Source of the DNA: Erythrophleum ivorense
Taxonomy: Eukaryota; Streptophyta; Magnoliopsida; Fabales; Fabaceae
Reading direction: 5' to 3'
Length of the DNA stretch: 64,000 nucleotides
Assembly (NCBI GenBank): GCA_026724425.1
Contig: JAIUCV010000003.1
Span: 60,751,088-60,815,087 of the forward strand
The translations under genes and the position numbers were made by a program. The notes under the pieces are model-generated. The model was not told the DNA's origin and did not search any database. It saw nothing but the letters and a program-made list of their open reading frames with translations. Within the stretch, counting starts at the first letter, position 1; each line of letters starts with the position of its first letter. This document shows, one piece after another, positions 12,036-24,337 of the stretch.

Positions 12036-12310
12036 AGTGATGATCTTATATTTTTAAAAAAATTATAATTCTTAATTATAATATAATTAATTATTAAATA
12101 TAAAATAATATTTTATTTATTTAATAAATTTATTATTATTATCATACTCATTAATTACACAAAAATTAAATTAATTTTTTGAGAATTATTAATTATTAAA
12201 TAAGTTAATATTTTAAGTAATTATTTAACAAAATATTATTTTATATTTAATAATTAATTATGTCACAAATAAAAAATATGATGTTTTCAAAATCATAAAA
12301 TTATCATTCT
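12036..12310. mobile_element. AT-rich foldback element (MITE-like)
   Basis: A 31-bp perfect inverted repeat (12082-12112 and 12229-12259, 'taattaattattaaatataa...') sits inside weaker terminal matches ('gtgatgatcttatattttt' against the reverse complement of 'aaaaatatgatgttttc'). It has no coding capacity. Size and structure suit a MITE. I could not fix the target-site duplication. Confidence 0.5.
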
Positions 12311-12959
12311 AAAGTAAAACGGGACCAAGAGAGAGTTTTAGAAAGAATCTAATCAGCACTTATTCAACTGCTTGTTATTCTAAATTTGGTGAGTGTTATC
12401 ATTGGGACAAAGAATCTAACCAAGAAGGATTTTTAATTAATTTTTAAAATTGAAAAAAATTGAATTGTACAACTTACTACATTAAAAAAATTTCAATGCA
12501 TTTTGACAAGAGAAAAAAAAAATCAAGATGTTATAACCCTTTACTTTTAGAGTTAATAGAGGCAGAAGGGACGTGGCATAAAGGCCCAACAACGGAAGAT
12601 AATGTGGATGGAAGATCCACTGATGATGTAAGCCTAACCCAAATCCGTGGACATACTTGTTAATATTGAACAAGCATGGCCATTGTGAAGCCCAATACTT
12701 ATGTTCTTTTAACATTTATGTATGCATCCATTTTAATAATAATAACAACAACCCCGATAATAATTGTATAAAAATTATGATTGCAGATGTAATTGCTATA
12801 CTTGTAATAATAATAATAATAATTAGATGTTTTACATTATAAAATGATTAGTTCAATGTTTAGTTTCATTATAAAATTGTGGTCTTCAAGAAAATTATTG
12901 TTATGATTTCTAAAATATATGTTTTATAAGATGTTACAAAATACTTTGAAGACATAAAA
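12311..12959. other. Short intergenic stretch with a repeat fragment
   Basis: It contains a segment (12585-12700) that recurs inverted near 51345-51440, a run of 'aataataa' triplets near 12737 and 12810, and the truncation point of the Athila element at its right edge. No gene seen. Confidence 0.4.
12585..12700 (+). repeat. Dispersed repeat, copy 1
   Basis: 'agataatgtggatggaagat', then '(c/t)actgatgat', then 'gccattgtgaagcccaat' correspond in order to the reverse complement of 51345-51440. Class unknown. Confidence 0.45.
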
Positions 12960-14537
12960 TTGAACTTTTACTTGTCCTCGAGTAAAACAATCCAAAAACA
13001 CTATTAGCTTGACCATTGGCTGCGGGAACATTTGTGACTGCTAGGCCCCTCACTTGCTGCAATCCAAAAGTGCATTCAATAGGAAGAACACACCATATAT
13101 GCTAGAAGCAGAGTTCAAACGATAAAAGTAATGTATTCAACCATTTCGAAGTGTGTGTGTGAATTTGGCCAATCATTCATCTCAAGCAAGCATCAGAATT
13201 ACTTTTCTGCATTCAAACTTGTATAACTACCCTACCAACAGAGACTTCATAAGCTCACCTTTTTCCCTCTCTCCACTAAATTAGGTACCACAAAACCACT
13301 AGATCAAAAGGACTTTTAAGCTTGTAATGGGGCTAGGGCTGTGGCTACCAAAGATAGGCAAGGTAAGTACAAACAATCTTGAGAAAATCTACGCAATAGT
13401 CTATGAATACTAGAGGTCCTTTCAAAACACCTTCAACAATGCTTTAGAGGGATCCCCCTCTTCTAATAATAACAAATATTTTGATTTTTTGTTTGTTTGC
13501 ACAAGCATTTGCTTGTTTGTTTGTTTGTTTGTTTGTTTGTTTTTTTGAACAAGTATGATGCTTGATTCTTCAACCTCATGAATGCACTATTACCTTTTTC
13601 TCAAGATAGGAGTAGGATTATAATTTTTTATTAGGCCAATCAGGTTAGGTACTCAAGTTGATAACTCCAGGACACAAAATGAAATACCATCTACGGTTTC
13701 TCTTTCTCTTGCAAGAGACTCAAATAAGGTTCAAGCGTTTATGTGATTACCATAGGGTCAGGCTAGAAGGCACAATCTCAACCAAGGAATGCCTGAATCA
13801 TCTCTAAAGGTTATGCCATACCTCTTGATTTGCCTCGAGAAGGTAGGAGATAAGTTCTAAAGTTCTGAATTTAAGACTAGCCATACAAATTAGATTACCA
13901 AAAATTTTCTCCTGGAACTAGCCATTGATTTATGGATTGGCCAATGGTGTATAATAAGGTTTTCAAAATGGCAGAATTCCTAATTTAGGCATTTGAACTA
14001 AGATCAAAACATAGATAGCATAGAATTCCTACCAAATGTCTCTTGACACACAACACTATCATTGGAAGCAGGCAAAAACAAAACCAACAGGCCAACAGAT
14101 AGACTAGCTTGACATGAATTTCAAAAATTTTCTTTCTTGCTTGACCAGAAAAAGTTCAAGAACAAAACTTCATGCTATTTTCCATCAATTATGTCAGTTA
14201 AATCCTCCCCCCCCCCAAACTTAAAATCAACATTGTCCCCAATGTTGAAGAACAAGGATGACCGAAGGGAAGTAAGGCAGAAGATTTGTGCAAAAGCAGA
14301 ATCCCATTTTGAACTATTGTTTTGTTTTGTTTTGTTTTTTTTTTGAATCACTGAACAAGCATGATACTGAATAAAATGAGAGATAGGATATAAAGACAGG
14401 CACCAAAGACAAAATAAACAACCAGAAAAACATTAACCAGTCCTACTGACAAAAATAAGAAACAGCAAAGCGCACAATGTCAGAAAATTTAATTTAATGC
14501 AAGAAACATAAAACAAAATCAAGCAGATAGAAATATG
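12960..14537 (-). other. 3' untranslated region of the Athila element
   Basis: On - it contains 'tttaagtttggggggggg' (14204-14222) next to 'aacattggggacaatgttga', a motif widely conserved in Athila 3' regions. 'ttttactcgaggacaagtaa' occurs near 12975, close to where the polypurine tract and LTR should start. A (GTTT)n microsatellite lies at 13502-13540. No open frame of note. The sequence leaves Athila at about 12960. Confidence 0.7.
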
Positions 14538-15707
14538 TCAGATGTCGGGGTCCTGTGGTGGCTGCTCAGAGGGCTCCGGAGGTGGCTCAAAAGGCGGGGA
14601 TCCAGTAGGACTGAGCACAAAGCTAGGAGGAGGAGGAAGCTCGGATGGGTCCCACTGTAGACGACCGGCTAAGTGCTTCCAACACTGGTACTGCCAGCGG
14701 TCCATGGCCTGTGCTCGAAAGGAAAGATCCTGCAACATCGTATAAAGCGTCTCCAAGGAAGGGGCCGGCGCCGGAGCTGGCTGCATATCCTCAGCTGGCA
14801 TATGATATGGCTGATCAGGCTCAACTGGAAGGTCCACCGGCTCGTCAAGGGGCTGCTCCATGGGCTCGTCCATAGGCTCCTCTGTGGGCTCGTTTTCCAC
14901 AGCCTCTAAGTCCCCAATCATAAGGATGGAAAAAGGTTTCCTCGGGGGAAGGAGCTCCTCAATCGGCTCAAACGGCACCCCAGCATCAGTGCACAACTCT
15001 GTGATCAGGTGAGGATGCGCAAGGCCAGAAACTGTAGACTGGGCGATCTTCTTAATGCTCTCAAAGACAATAAACCCGACATCAATCGGCCGCCCAGCCA
15101 TGATGAGATAAATCAGAATGGCCCGGTCAATGGTGAGATCACTCAGATGACCACTGGGAAGCAAGTTGGTGCAGACGAAGTGGACCCAGTAGCGAGCCAC
15201 TCTATTCAAATTAGCCCGCAGAATGCCTTTGGGCACCCTTCTGGATATTTTCCAAAAGTTCTGGCCTGGGAGAGTCAGAGCATCAACCACATCATCCAAA
15301 TCAGGCGTCTCCCCAACCATCTGGTATAAGCAGAACTCACAGTCATCCACTAGAGGCAGGCGGTATTTATCCCGAATGACTTGTTCATTGATGACAACTG
15401 TGTGCCCTCAGATTCTATATGACTGCTCACGGCAAAATGAGGCGTTGGCGTAGAACTCCTGGACAATGGGCACCACCGCAGCTATGGGCTCAGAACAAAG
15501 TGTGCTCCATTGTCTAGCTGAAATTTGACCCCCTACTTCTGGGCTCTCGGTACGAAAAGTACTGAATCGCCTGCCTGGAATCAAAGCTCGGTGAAAGACA
15601 ACTTCGTTGTATCGCTCTTGAGCTGCCAAAGACACAAATCGAGAGCGATCAAAGGAAGGGACAGATAAAGATGAGGCTTCACCCCGGGCTTTCTTTTTAG
15701 GCGCCAT
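14538..15707 (-). pseudogene. Athila third ORF (putative plant transposon protein domain)
   Basis: The frame runs 390 codons from Met at 15707 to a stop at 14538, with one in-frame TGA at about 15408 that divides it into 99 and 270 codons. It opens with a basic 'MAPKKKARGEASS' stretch and then 'RFVSLAAQERYNEVV', typical of the plant-transposon domain protein encoded downstream of pol in Athila elements. This position is sometimes called env-like, but its role is unproven. The C-terminal third is an acidic, proline-rich repeat ('EEPMDEPMEQPLDEP') followed by a Pro-rich tail. No clear signal peptide or transmembrane segment is visible. A 115-codon frame just upstream (16055-15708) is in phase but ends in TAG right before this Met, and I treat it as leader. 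Confidence 0.8.
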
Positions 15708-15969
15708 CTATCGGGAGCTGGAGAACGAAGCAAATGAGAGGGGGATGGGAGAAGAAAATTGACGCCTCAGTGGGTTGCAACGAGCAAAACTGGCAGGATA
15801 AGGAGAGGATGGGATTCGGAGCAACAATTTAAGGGTGGGGGGAGAGAGAATGGGGTGAAAATGAAGTGTAGAGGGTGGGGGAAGGCGCTGGTGGAGGGTG
15901 CTGCCGGGCAAATCAGAAAAGAGGCTAGGCTGAAATGTTTCAAAATCCTTTTTATTTTCTGTGATTTTT

Positions 15970-16345
15970 GACTCACGCGTCGGCGAATATAAGGGAGCCG
16001 CGGCGGAATTCGACACTACCACACAAAAAAAAATGACCAGCCCGACTCGCGCCACGCCACTTTTGCTACTGGGCCAAGGGACGTCGCGGCGTCAGTCATA
16101 GAGTCGCGGCGGAATTTGTCACTGTCTCTTGCACTAATTTGCCAATACGACTCACGCCGCGGCGAGTTGATTACACGTCGAGGCAAATTTTGACACTGTC
16201 TTCCTACAAGCTGCGGCAAATATTATTGCGCCGCGGCGAGTTTTGCCACTGTTTTCCTACACGCCGCGACAAAAATTATCGCGCCGCGATGAATTTTGCC
16301 ACTGCCTAGAAGAATGCCGCGGTGAAGATTTTTGAGCCGCGGTGC
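15970..16345 (-). repeat. GC-rich CCGCGG motif array between integrase and ORF3
   Basis: About six to seven diverged units of 45-60 bp carry the palindromic core GCCGCGGCGA followed by 'ttttgccactgt' (+ strand). Many units hold two cores. It contrasts sharply with the AT-rich surroundings. The same core and spacing recur in the element's own LTR (27795-28012) and, mutated, in the other Athila LTRs at 61.0 and 63.4-63.7 kb. Confidence 0.75.
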
Positions 16346-16659
16346 ATAATTCTACTGATGCACTATTTCAAAAATTCTGTCCACTCTCACTGATTTAACA
16401 CTATTCTCTTAAATTGGACCCCTCAAGATTGAAATTTAAAGCATAGAATAGGGCATAAGCTAATTTATAAAGTCAGAAATACTCCCTATTCTTCGCTTTT
16501 GCAATCTTGACCTTGCTACTGCATGAAGTTGTTGGAATTTGTTTCATAGCTCTGCATGATGAACCCCCTTCCCTAGATTCTCCTGAAACCAAAAACATAC
16601 AACCATAAATTATCTACACAACATTCTGACATTTTTTATTTTCACAAACACAAATTAAG

Positions 16660-16720
16660 AAAAGAACTTGGGTTGCCTCCCAAGAAGCGCTAAGTTTATA
16701 GTCTTTAGCCCGACTTTCAG
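16660..16720 (-). other. Conserved post-integrase Athila motif
   Basis: On - the sequence reads 'taaacttagcgcttcttggg' followed by 'aggcaaccca', a short block regularly found just after pol in Athila elements. It confirms lineage and orientation. Confidence 0.6.
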
Positions 16721-17325
16721 CGACTTCACATGCAATCCTTCAGGGTGATGCTGGACTTTTAACGGTCCACCTCTCCTCCTTGATAGTGTTTGAGTCTCTG
16801 ACCATTGAATCTGAATTTTCTGTTGGACTCCTTCTCCATGATTTCTACTATACCGAACGGAGTGACCTCAACTACTTCAAAAGGCCCTGACCACCACGAC
16901 TTAAGCTTGCCCAGAAAGAGTTTGAGCCTTGAGTTATATAGCAATACCAGTTGACCATGCTCAAACTTCCTCGGTAAAATTTTCCTGTCATGCCATTACT
17001 TGGTCTTCTCCTTGTAGAGCTTGGAACTTTCATAAGCATGAAGCCGGAATTCATCCAACTCATTCAGTTGCAGCAATCTTTTCCCACCAGCTTTTCTTAA
17101 GTCAAAAGTTAATTTTTTTATAGCCCAAAAAGCGTTATGCTCAAGTTCTACTGGTAAGTGACAAGCTTTATCGAAGACAAGCTTGTAAGGAGACATACCA
17201 ATTGGAGTTTTGAATGCTGTGCGACAGGCCCACAAGGCATCATCTAATTTTTCTACCCAATCCTTTCTTGAAGGGCCCACCATTTTCTCCAAAATCCTCT
17301 TTATCTCTCGATTAGACACTTCACA
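16721..17325 (-). pseudogene. Athila integrase, 3' part after the LTR insertion
   Basis: It continues the integrase reading frame on - directly from the target site: 'VSNREIKRILEKMVGPSRKD' after the catalytic Glu region, then 'LDDALWACRTAFKTPIGMSPY' to 'LVFDKACHLPVELEHNAFWA', and the C-terminal chromatin-contact region ending near 'GPFEVVEVTPFGIVEI' and 'NGQRLKHYQGG' (frame change between 16996 and 16944). Its upstream half lies at 21789-22615. The insertion fell inside the codon following 'PQTNGQ'. Confidence 0.85.
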
Positions 17326-17330
17326 CTGGC
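17326..17330. other. Target-site duplication CTGGC (left)
   Basis: CTGGC at 17326-17330 is repeated at 21789-21793. The two flanks rejoin into a continuous integrase sequence, which proves the insertion. Confidence 0.9.
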
Positions 17331-20300
17331 TGTGAACACTGTATTTTGTCCGGGCATACTCCAAAAATAATAATAAAATTAAACTAATAAAAAAATATAA
17401 AAATATAAAAATAAGAGAAAAAAATCAAATAGGTTCTTTAAGTTTAATAAGTTTAAAAAAAAATAAAAGAGAAAGAATTTAAAATAAAATAAATCTAAAA
17501 CAAAAAAAAAACAAAAGCCAATTAATCTAAAATTAAAACAAAAGGAAAAATAAAAAAGGGAGTAGCAAAAATTCAAAATAAATGGAATTAAAAAAAAAAT
17601 AAAAAAGAAACTAAGAAAAAATGAATAAAAAAAATGATAAAAAAAAGACTAAAAGTAGATAAACCAAAAAAATAACTAAAAGAATAATAATTTAAAAAGC
17701 AAACAAACACAAAAAAATAAAAAAAATAAAAAAGATTGCAAAAAAAAACAAAAAAGATAATATATATATTTGAAAGGGGAACCCAAAATAAAAACAAAAA
17801 AAATTAATTAAGATTTTAGGGCCTAATTTAGGAAAGCTTAAAAAAAAAGTAAATAAATAAAATAAGAAAGAAGACAGTCTAATTTTCCTAAATCCTATTG
17901 GCCCAATATTAAAATTTAAAAAAAAAAAAGAAGAAGAAAAAATGAAGGCCCATTCCAAAAATTTACCCAGAACAAATTGAAAAGAAAAATGGACCAAAAA
18001 AAAAATAAACAAAACAATCTGCAAAAGTGAAGCCCAATCCGAAAAGAAAAAAAAAGCTGGCAAAGGTGAAGCCCAAACCCGGATGTCCAAAATTTACCCA
18101 ACACACAACTCGGATCCACTAAAAACCCTACCCGGTTTCCCTTGTTCCCCCCCTCTATTCGGTACTCCACTCTGGCAAACAAAAAAAAAAAAAGAAAGAC
18201 ACACAGAAAAGGACGGACAGAGAGAGGCAGAGGGACAGACGGGTGAGAGGGGCAGAAGAGCGGACACACACGGAAAGGAGAGGAGAGACGCGTCTGAGCG
18301 CAGAGGCGTCAGAGAAAGGACGAATGGGCAGGAAAAATGGAGGAGGCGTGAAAGAAAAAGGGAGAAGGATTTTCGGATGGGGAGGAAGGCATAAGAGTGA
18401 GGAATGGAGACGGAGAGCGGGGGATGAGGGAAGACGAAAGCGAGAGACAGAGCTAAAAAGGTAGGGGGACAGACGGGTGAAAGGGGAAGAGAGGTCACGG
18501 GGCAGAGGGCAAGACAAAAAGCACGCAGCACAACAGCAGAGAAGGAGGCGGAGAGAAAGGGATAGATCGAGAGGGGCTCTAGGAGGAGAAAGGGATAGAT
18601 CGAGAGGGGCTGGAGAGAAAGGGGAGAAGGCGACTGGAGAAGAAAAGATCGAAGAGGAGAACCAGCGAAAAAAAAAACTCGAAAAAACTGAGGGGAGAAA
18701 ATAGGAAGGGATTTTCGGATTCAGAGATTCGGGGGGCTGAAAAAAAAAGCCAAGAGATAGAGAGCGGGAGAGAGAAACAGAGAGGGAAGAGCACGAAGGA
18801 GAGAAAGGGTCTAAAAGAAAAATCGAGGGGATTCGAACGGAGATCAGAGAGAGAGGAGTGGGTTCTGGAGAGTGAGAGATAGCGACGGAGAGCGTGAGAT
18901 AGAGAGGAAAAGAGGAAGGAAAAGGGATTTCGAATAAGAGAGACCGGAAAAATCGAGCGAGGAGGGGGGACATTTTTCTGGAGAAAAGAGGAGACGAAGA
19001 ATGAAGGAGGCGGAGAGTTTCGAGGGGAGAAAGCTCGAAGGGGAGGCCTTCTGATTTGGAGATCCCGATCGAGGAGACTCGAGAATGATTCTGACCTCGA
19101 GGAGCCGGTGAGAGCCCGAAGGGGAAGGAATCAGTTCGAATTCCAGCAACGTGACTAGTCAGGTATTCCCGCGATTTCAATTCGCTTCTGATGTATGAGC
19201 TGGTTAGTCTCGAATTGTTGAAATATACTCTGTTGTCTGGTGGCCTCTCTGTAATGGATTAGCCATTTTATCGAATTGCCTCACCTTTGCTTCATCTCTA
19301 TTTCGTTTGGATTGTACATGTTTGGGATTTCCGTCAATGGGGTTGATCATTATTTTCTTCTGGAAATATGATGTTGGATGCTGGAATGTGTGCTGTTTTG
19401 CGATTAAATATTAGCTAAGTATATCAAGGTGTATAATTCGATCCCTGTATATTCCCTCACCAATATCCTGTATGTGCTTGATAAAATGCTTGAGAGAGTC
19501 CTGATATGCTGCTTAAGTATTTAGCTGTTGTATTCTCATTGTTAAAAATTGTTGTGCTGATGGTTTGATCTGGCAAGCTTGGTGGAGCCATAGCGCTTTA
19601 ATTTTAATCTTCCCAGTGTTGTGATTTTTGTAACGAATGGATATGCAATTGGGAGCTGAGGTCTGTATGAATGTCTCAGTCTTTGAAGGCTAGTTGATTG
19701 ATAATTGGGTAGTGGCGTAACGAGTAGGAATTTGTCATTAGCGTTGCTTAGTTGCTTTATTTTGATTTTGAGCTAATCCTAGCTCATGTTTCCCTTTTAC
19801 TCAAGTGGATCATTGGCCATGTAATCTGTTCAGAGAATGTTTGGGGAATTTTACTGAACCTTTTTTTTTTGTTTCCTGCTTCTCTTTTGTTGCACTTGCA
19901 CCATTGACCGCGGGAATTGCTGAGGAGAATGCATGTGAAATACTTGGACGAGGAACTACAGAGAAAGAAGAAGGAGCTTCTCCAGTGACAGAGGCAATTT
20001 AGGCGTGGTCTCAATGCAGTATAGTGATGTGTTCAAAGACCTGGGAAGCAATTATTTCTGGTTTTGTGTCCTATCTTTAGTTGTAAACATCATATTAAGT
20101 ATGTCATTTGGCTGAGCACAAAGCACACACTAGTGGAAGTATCTTATGCTGGTGGCTATCCTGATTCGAATTTTTATTTATTTATTTTTATTTATTTTAT
20201 TTTATTTTTATTTTTGCATAATCGCCGCGTGAGATTTTTTTTGTCTCCTCAGGCACATAGGAACCTAAGGATCATGTAAGGCAATAAGCCTTCTTGATAT

Positions 20301-21788
20301 TTATTAGGTACTAAATTTATATTTTAATAAATCTTGGGTTTTGATAGCTCACACGTAATTTTGTTTTTAAAGAAAAATAATAATAAAATAAAATAAAATA
20401 AAAGAAGGGGTCTTTCTCTATAAACAATAGAAAAAGTTTTTTAGAATTAAAATTCACCTTTTCCTTTTTCAAAAGTTTGCCAAAATCAAAAGAAAATATT
20501 AAAATAAAAAAAAATCGAAAAGCCTATATAATAAAAATTTTGAAAGGGTCAAAAAAATGAAAGGAAGAGTTAGAATTGAGAGTGATTCATGGTTTTGCAA
20601 ATTAAAATATACGAATTGACTTGAAAATCATTTTTGATTTGCAAGAGTCTAAAATTATTTGTACTTCCTTTCCTTTTCTAATAAAAACGTAAAAATAGAA
20701 CACAAACAAAATATAAAAAAAATCAAGAAAACAAAAGGAAAGCAAAAACAAAAAAAAAAGATTAAAACAAGAGATAATAAAAGCAAAAACAAAATAAAAC
20801 AAAGAACAAAGAAGGAGAGGATAAAAACAAAAACAAACATCGGATGAAAACAGAAAAAAAGGAAGACAAAAATGAAAGAAAAATTAAAAATACAAGAAAA
20901 GCAAAATTGAATTTACCTTTGGCAAATTAAAACACCTTAGCCAATTTCAAAACTTGTTTTATTTGTTAAAGGAAAAAGCAATTTTATTTTCTCTGTGTTT
21001 TCAAAAAAAAACTATAATTAAATAATAATTAAAAAAAAGGAAAAAACAAAATAAAATAAATCAAAAATCAAACAAAAAAAAAAACAACAAACCAAAATCA
21101 ATCAAGAATTGAAAACCAAACAAAAATAAAAACAAAACCAATCAAAAATTAAAAATCAAATATAAGCTAAACAAAAACAACAAAAAACCAAAAAATTAAA
21201 AACAAAACAAAACATCAACCTAAATTAAATTATCAATCGAACTACGTGGACTTTGATCCCTCTTAAAGGGTACGTAGGCCCTAGGCTTTTATCCTAGGTC
21301 AAGTCCGCTCATGTAAATAAAATATTTTTCTTTTAATTTCTTTTCTTTACTTCTTTATTCAATTCTTGAACTTCTTCGTACTTTATTTTAATACTGATTT
21401 CCTTCCTTTTCTATTTTCAATTTTATTTCCTTTAATTTCTTTATTTCTGTTTTGCATGTGATTTGTAGGGAGAGTTAAAATAGAATTTAGGCCATTTTTA
21501 TTTTTGCACAATTGACTTAGGGTAATCGTTCTTAGTAACGGGTGTAGTAGGGTGCCTAACACCTTCCCCACTCACAAACGACTCCCGGACCCATTTTCTG
21601 ATTCGTAAACCATTTTTCAAATAAAAAGGCTTTTCCAAAGTTTTGCCTTTTAAAAATTAAAATTTTGGTGGCGACTCCTGAACCCATTACTTTATCTTAT
21701 TTCAATTTTGATTCCATTTTTCGATTTCATTTTAAAAATTGAATTTCTTTAAAAAAGGCGCCACGCGGTCGCATTTTCGGGTGTGACA
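17331..21788 (+). mobile_element. Solo LTR of a Tat/Ogre-type retrotransposon, 4,458 bp
   Basis: Starts TGTGAACACTG and ends GGGTGTGACA, flanked by the 5-bp duplication CTGGC, and contains no gag or pol reading frame. It is therefore a solo LTR left by recombination between the two LTRs of an element. Orientation (+) follows from alignment with the 5' LTR at 956-3384. Inside are an A-rich left quarter (17380-18080), a strongly purine-rich GA segment (18180-19150), a mixed-composition centre (19160-20280) and a second A-rich block (20350-21220). The long open frames on both strands at 18083-19180 (up to 341 codons on -) come from the biased GA composition and show no protein signature. Confidence 0.9.
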
Positions 21789-22615
21789 CTGGCCATTAGT
21801 CTGAGGATGATATGCCAAAGCCATCTTGTGTTGCACTCCATATTTCCTTAGGAATGCTTTGAGCTGGTGATTGTTGAAATGGGTACCCTCATCACTGATG
21901 ATTGCTCTAGGGGCCCCAAATTTGGTAAGGATGTTCTTTTTTAAGAATCTCACTACTGCCCTTGCATCATTAGCATGACAGGCCACCGCCTCAATCTACT
22001 TTGTCACATAATCCACAGCAACAAGAATGTAGTGGTTGTTTTGAGAAGAAGGGAAAGGCCCCATAAAGTCTATCCCCCAAACATCAAAGGCTTCCACTTC
22101 TAAAATGTTATTTAGAGGCATCTCATGTCGTTTAGACAGGTTACCAGCTCTTTGGCAATTGCCACATCTCCCTACAAAAGTGTGGGCATCCTTGAACAAT
22201 GAAGGCCAATAAAAGCCCGATTGGAGAATTTTGGCTGCAGTTTGTTGCCCATTAAAGTGTCCTCCATACTCCGCTGCATGACATCTTAGTAAGATAGACT
22301 CTTACTCCTCATCTGGGACACACCTTCGCAGTATTTGATCCGCACACATTCTAAACAAGAAGGGCTCATCCCAGACATACAGCCTTACATCATGCAGAAA
22401 CCTCTTCCTTTGGTGCGAACTTAAATCTGGAGGCAACACATGACACACCAGATAATTTACATAATCCGCGTACCATGGCATTTTGCTTTGCTCCACAAAG
22501 AATAAATTCTCATCCGAGAAAGTGTCACTGATCTGTTTCTCTTGACCTCCCTGAGTATCACTACTCAGTCTAGACAAATGATCGGCCACAAGGTTCTCAC
22601 TACCCTTTTTGTCAA
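21789..22615 (-). pseudogene. Athila RNase H tail and integrase, 5' part
   Basis: On - it reads 'MADHLSRLSS' (end of the RNase H linker), the zinc-binding region ('CHAAEYGGHF', then 'CGNCQRAGNLSKRHEMP'), and the integrase core 'FDVWGIDFMGPFPSSQNNHY' with its first two acidic residues near 'DEGTHFNN'. It ends at 'YHPQTNGQ', where the solo LTR interrupts. In-frame stops lie at 22302-22304 (after 'RRCVPDEE') and 21996-21998 (after 'VDYVTK'). Zinc finger plus DDE core would bind and insert cDNA ends; this copy cannot. Confidence 0.88.
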
Positions 22616-24337
22616 CTATCTCAGATCAAATTCTTGCAGAAGCAGAACCCACCGGATAAGTCTTGGATTGGAGTCCTTCTTCTCGATCAAATACTTGATA
22701 GCCACATGGTCTGTGAAAACCGTAACTTTGGTACCCACCAAATAAGATCTGAACTTCTCAAAGGCATAGACTATTGCTAACAACTCTTTTTCGGTGGTAG
22801 TATAATTTAGTTGAACTTCCGATAGAGTTTTACTGGCATAGTATATTGGGTGGAAGATCCTCCCTCTCCTTTGCCCTAGCACAGCACCCACGGCATAGTC
22901 GCTAGCATCACACATCACTTCAAAGGGTTCAGCCCAGTTAAGTGCCACAATAATAGGGGCAGATACCAATTTCTTCTTCAATTCCTCAAAAGCCTTATGA
23001 CATTGATCGTCAAATTTGAATGGAGCATCTTTCTTAAGTAGTTGACAGAGGGGTTTGGCTATTTTAGAGAAGTCTTTAATGAACCTCCTATAAAAGTCTG
23101 CGTGGCCCAAAAAACTCTGAACTCCTTTTACATTAGCCGGAGGTGGAAGTTGCTCAATTAGAGAGATTTTGGCCTTATCCACCTCGAGGCCTTTACTAGA
23201 AACGCAATGACCAAGCACCACTCCCTCTTGCACCATAAAATGGCATTTTTCCCAGTTTAGAACCAGATGAGTTTCCTTACATCTCTTCAAAACTTGCTCT
23301 AAATTAGCAAGGCATTCTTCAAATGAGTCCCCAAAAACTAAGAAATCATCCATAAAAATCTCCATGGTCTGCTCAATCATATCAGAGAAAATGGACATCA
23401 TGCATCTCTGGAATGTAGCGGGTGCATTGCATAATCCAAATGGCATCCTTCTGAAAGTGAATGTGCCATAAGGACATGTGAAGGTAGTCTTTTCCTGGTC
23501 CTCAGGTGCAATGGCAATCTGATTATATCCCGAGTACCCATCCAGGAAGTAAAAGTAGGCCTTGCCAGCTAATCTATCCAGCATTTGGTCAATGAAGGGC
23601 AGTGGGAAATGATCTTTTCTAGTGGCAGTATTGAGTTTCCTATAATCCATACAAACCCGCCACCCAGTCACTGTCCTTGTGGGAATCAACTCGTTGTGGG
23701 TGTTAGCCACTACAGTCATGCCTCCTTTCTTGGGGACGCATTGGACTGGGCTCACCCAAGAGCTATCTGAAATTGGGTAGATGATCCCCGCGTCCAGCCA
23801 TTTCAAGATTTCCTTCTTCACTACCTCCTTCATTATTAGGTTGAGCCGTCTCTGATGTTCAATAGCCTTCTTGTGGTTGTCCTCCAACAGAATTTTATGC
23901 ATATAAATGGAGGGACTTATCCCTTTGATGTCTGCTAATGACCATCCAATGGCTTTCTTAAAATTGCCCAGTACTCGAAGAAGCTCCCTTTCTTGATGAT
24001 CAGATAAGGTGGCAGAGATTATTACTGGCAGTGCACCTTCCTTCCCTAGGTAAGCATATTTCAAATGAGGAGGTAATGACTTCAACTCCAAAGATGGAGG
24101 CTCCTCTACAGATGGCTTCAGTACAGACTTGAATCCAATAGATGCATCTAGTGGTTCAAACTGTTGAGAAGCTTTGAAATGCTTTTGAGTAGCTTCTAAC
24201 AGTTTAATGCATTCTCTCACTCCATTGTGCTCATTCCTAGCTAATCCAACTAATGTTGCTTCTAGAGGATCCTTGAGAGTTGATTCAATGAATTCATCAT
24301 GGATTGCATGGGTGATTAGATGCACAAAGCAACATTC
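22616..24337 (-). pseudogene. Athila reverse transcriptase and RNase H
   Basis: This is the longest intact piece of pol (569 codons). RT palm motifs in order are 'WRVCMDYRKLN', 'FLDGYSGYNQI', 'MPFGLCNAPATFQR', the catalytic 'IFMDDFLVFG' (about residue 350; FMDD is the Athila version of YxDD) and 'LGHCVSSKGLEVD'. RNase H follows with 'MCDASDYAVGAVLGQ', 'TTEKELLAIVYAFEKFRSYL' and 'VFTDHVAIKYL'. It is bounded upstream by a TAG at 24338-24340 and downstream by a frameshift near 22625. The first residues use a non-ATG codon (GTG), so no genuine start exists here; it is the middle of a once continuous gag-pol frame. Confidence 0.92.

Noticed and set aside
15708..16055. 115-codon frame directly upstream of and in phase with Athila ORF3
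   Set aside because: It ends in TAG just before the ORF3 Met, lacks the family's domain and overlaps the GC motif array edge. Better read as leader.
15970..16345. CRISPR-like regularly spaced repeat
   Set aside because: Units are diverged, spacers are not unique, and the context is a plant retrotransposon.
17379..17797. Phe/Leu-rich frames resembling membrane proteins
   Set aside because: They are the complement of A-rich LTR sequence; the hydrophobicity comes only from TTT/TTA codons.
18083..19180. Long overlapping frames on both strands (up to 341 codons on -)
   Set aside because: They lie in the purine-rich GA block of the solo LTR. The proteins are low-complexity Ser/Phe/Pro/Leu or Arg/Glu/Lys without any domain, as expected from composition.
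20602..20847. Opposed frames (Phe-rich on -, Lys-rich on +)
   Set aside because: Low-complexity A-rich LTR sequence.
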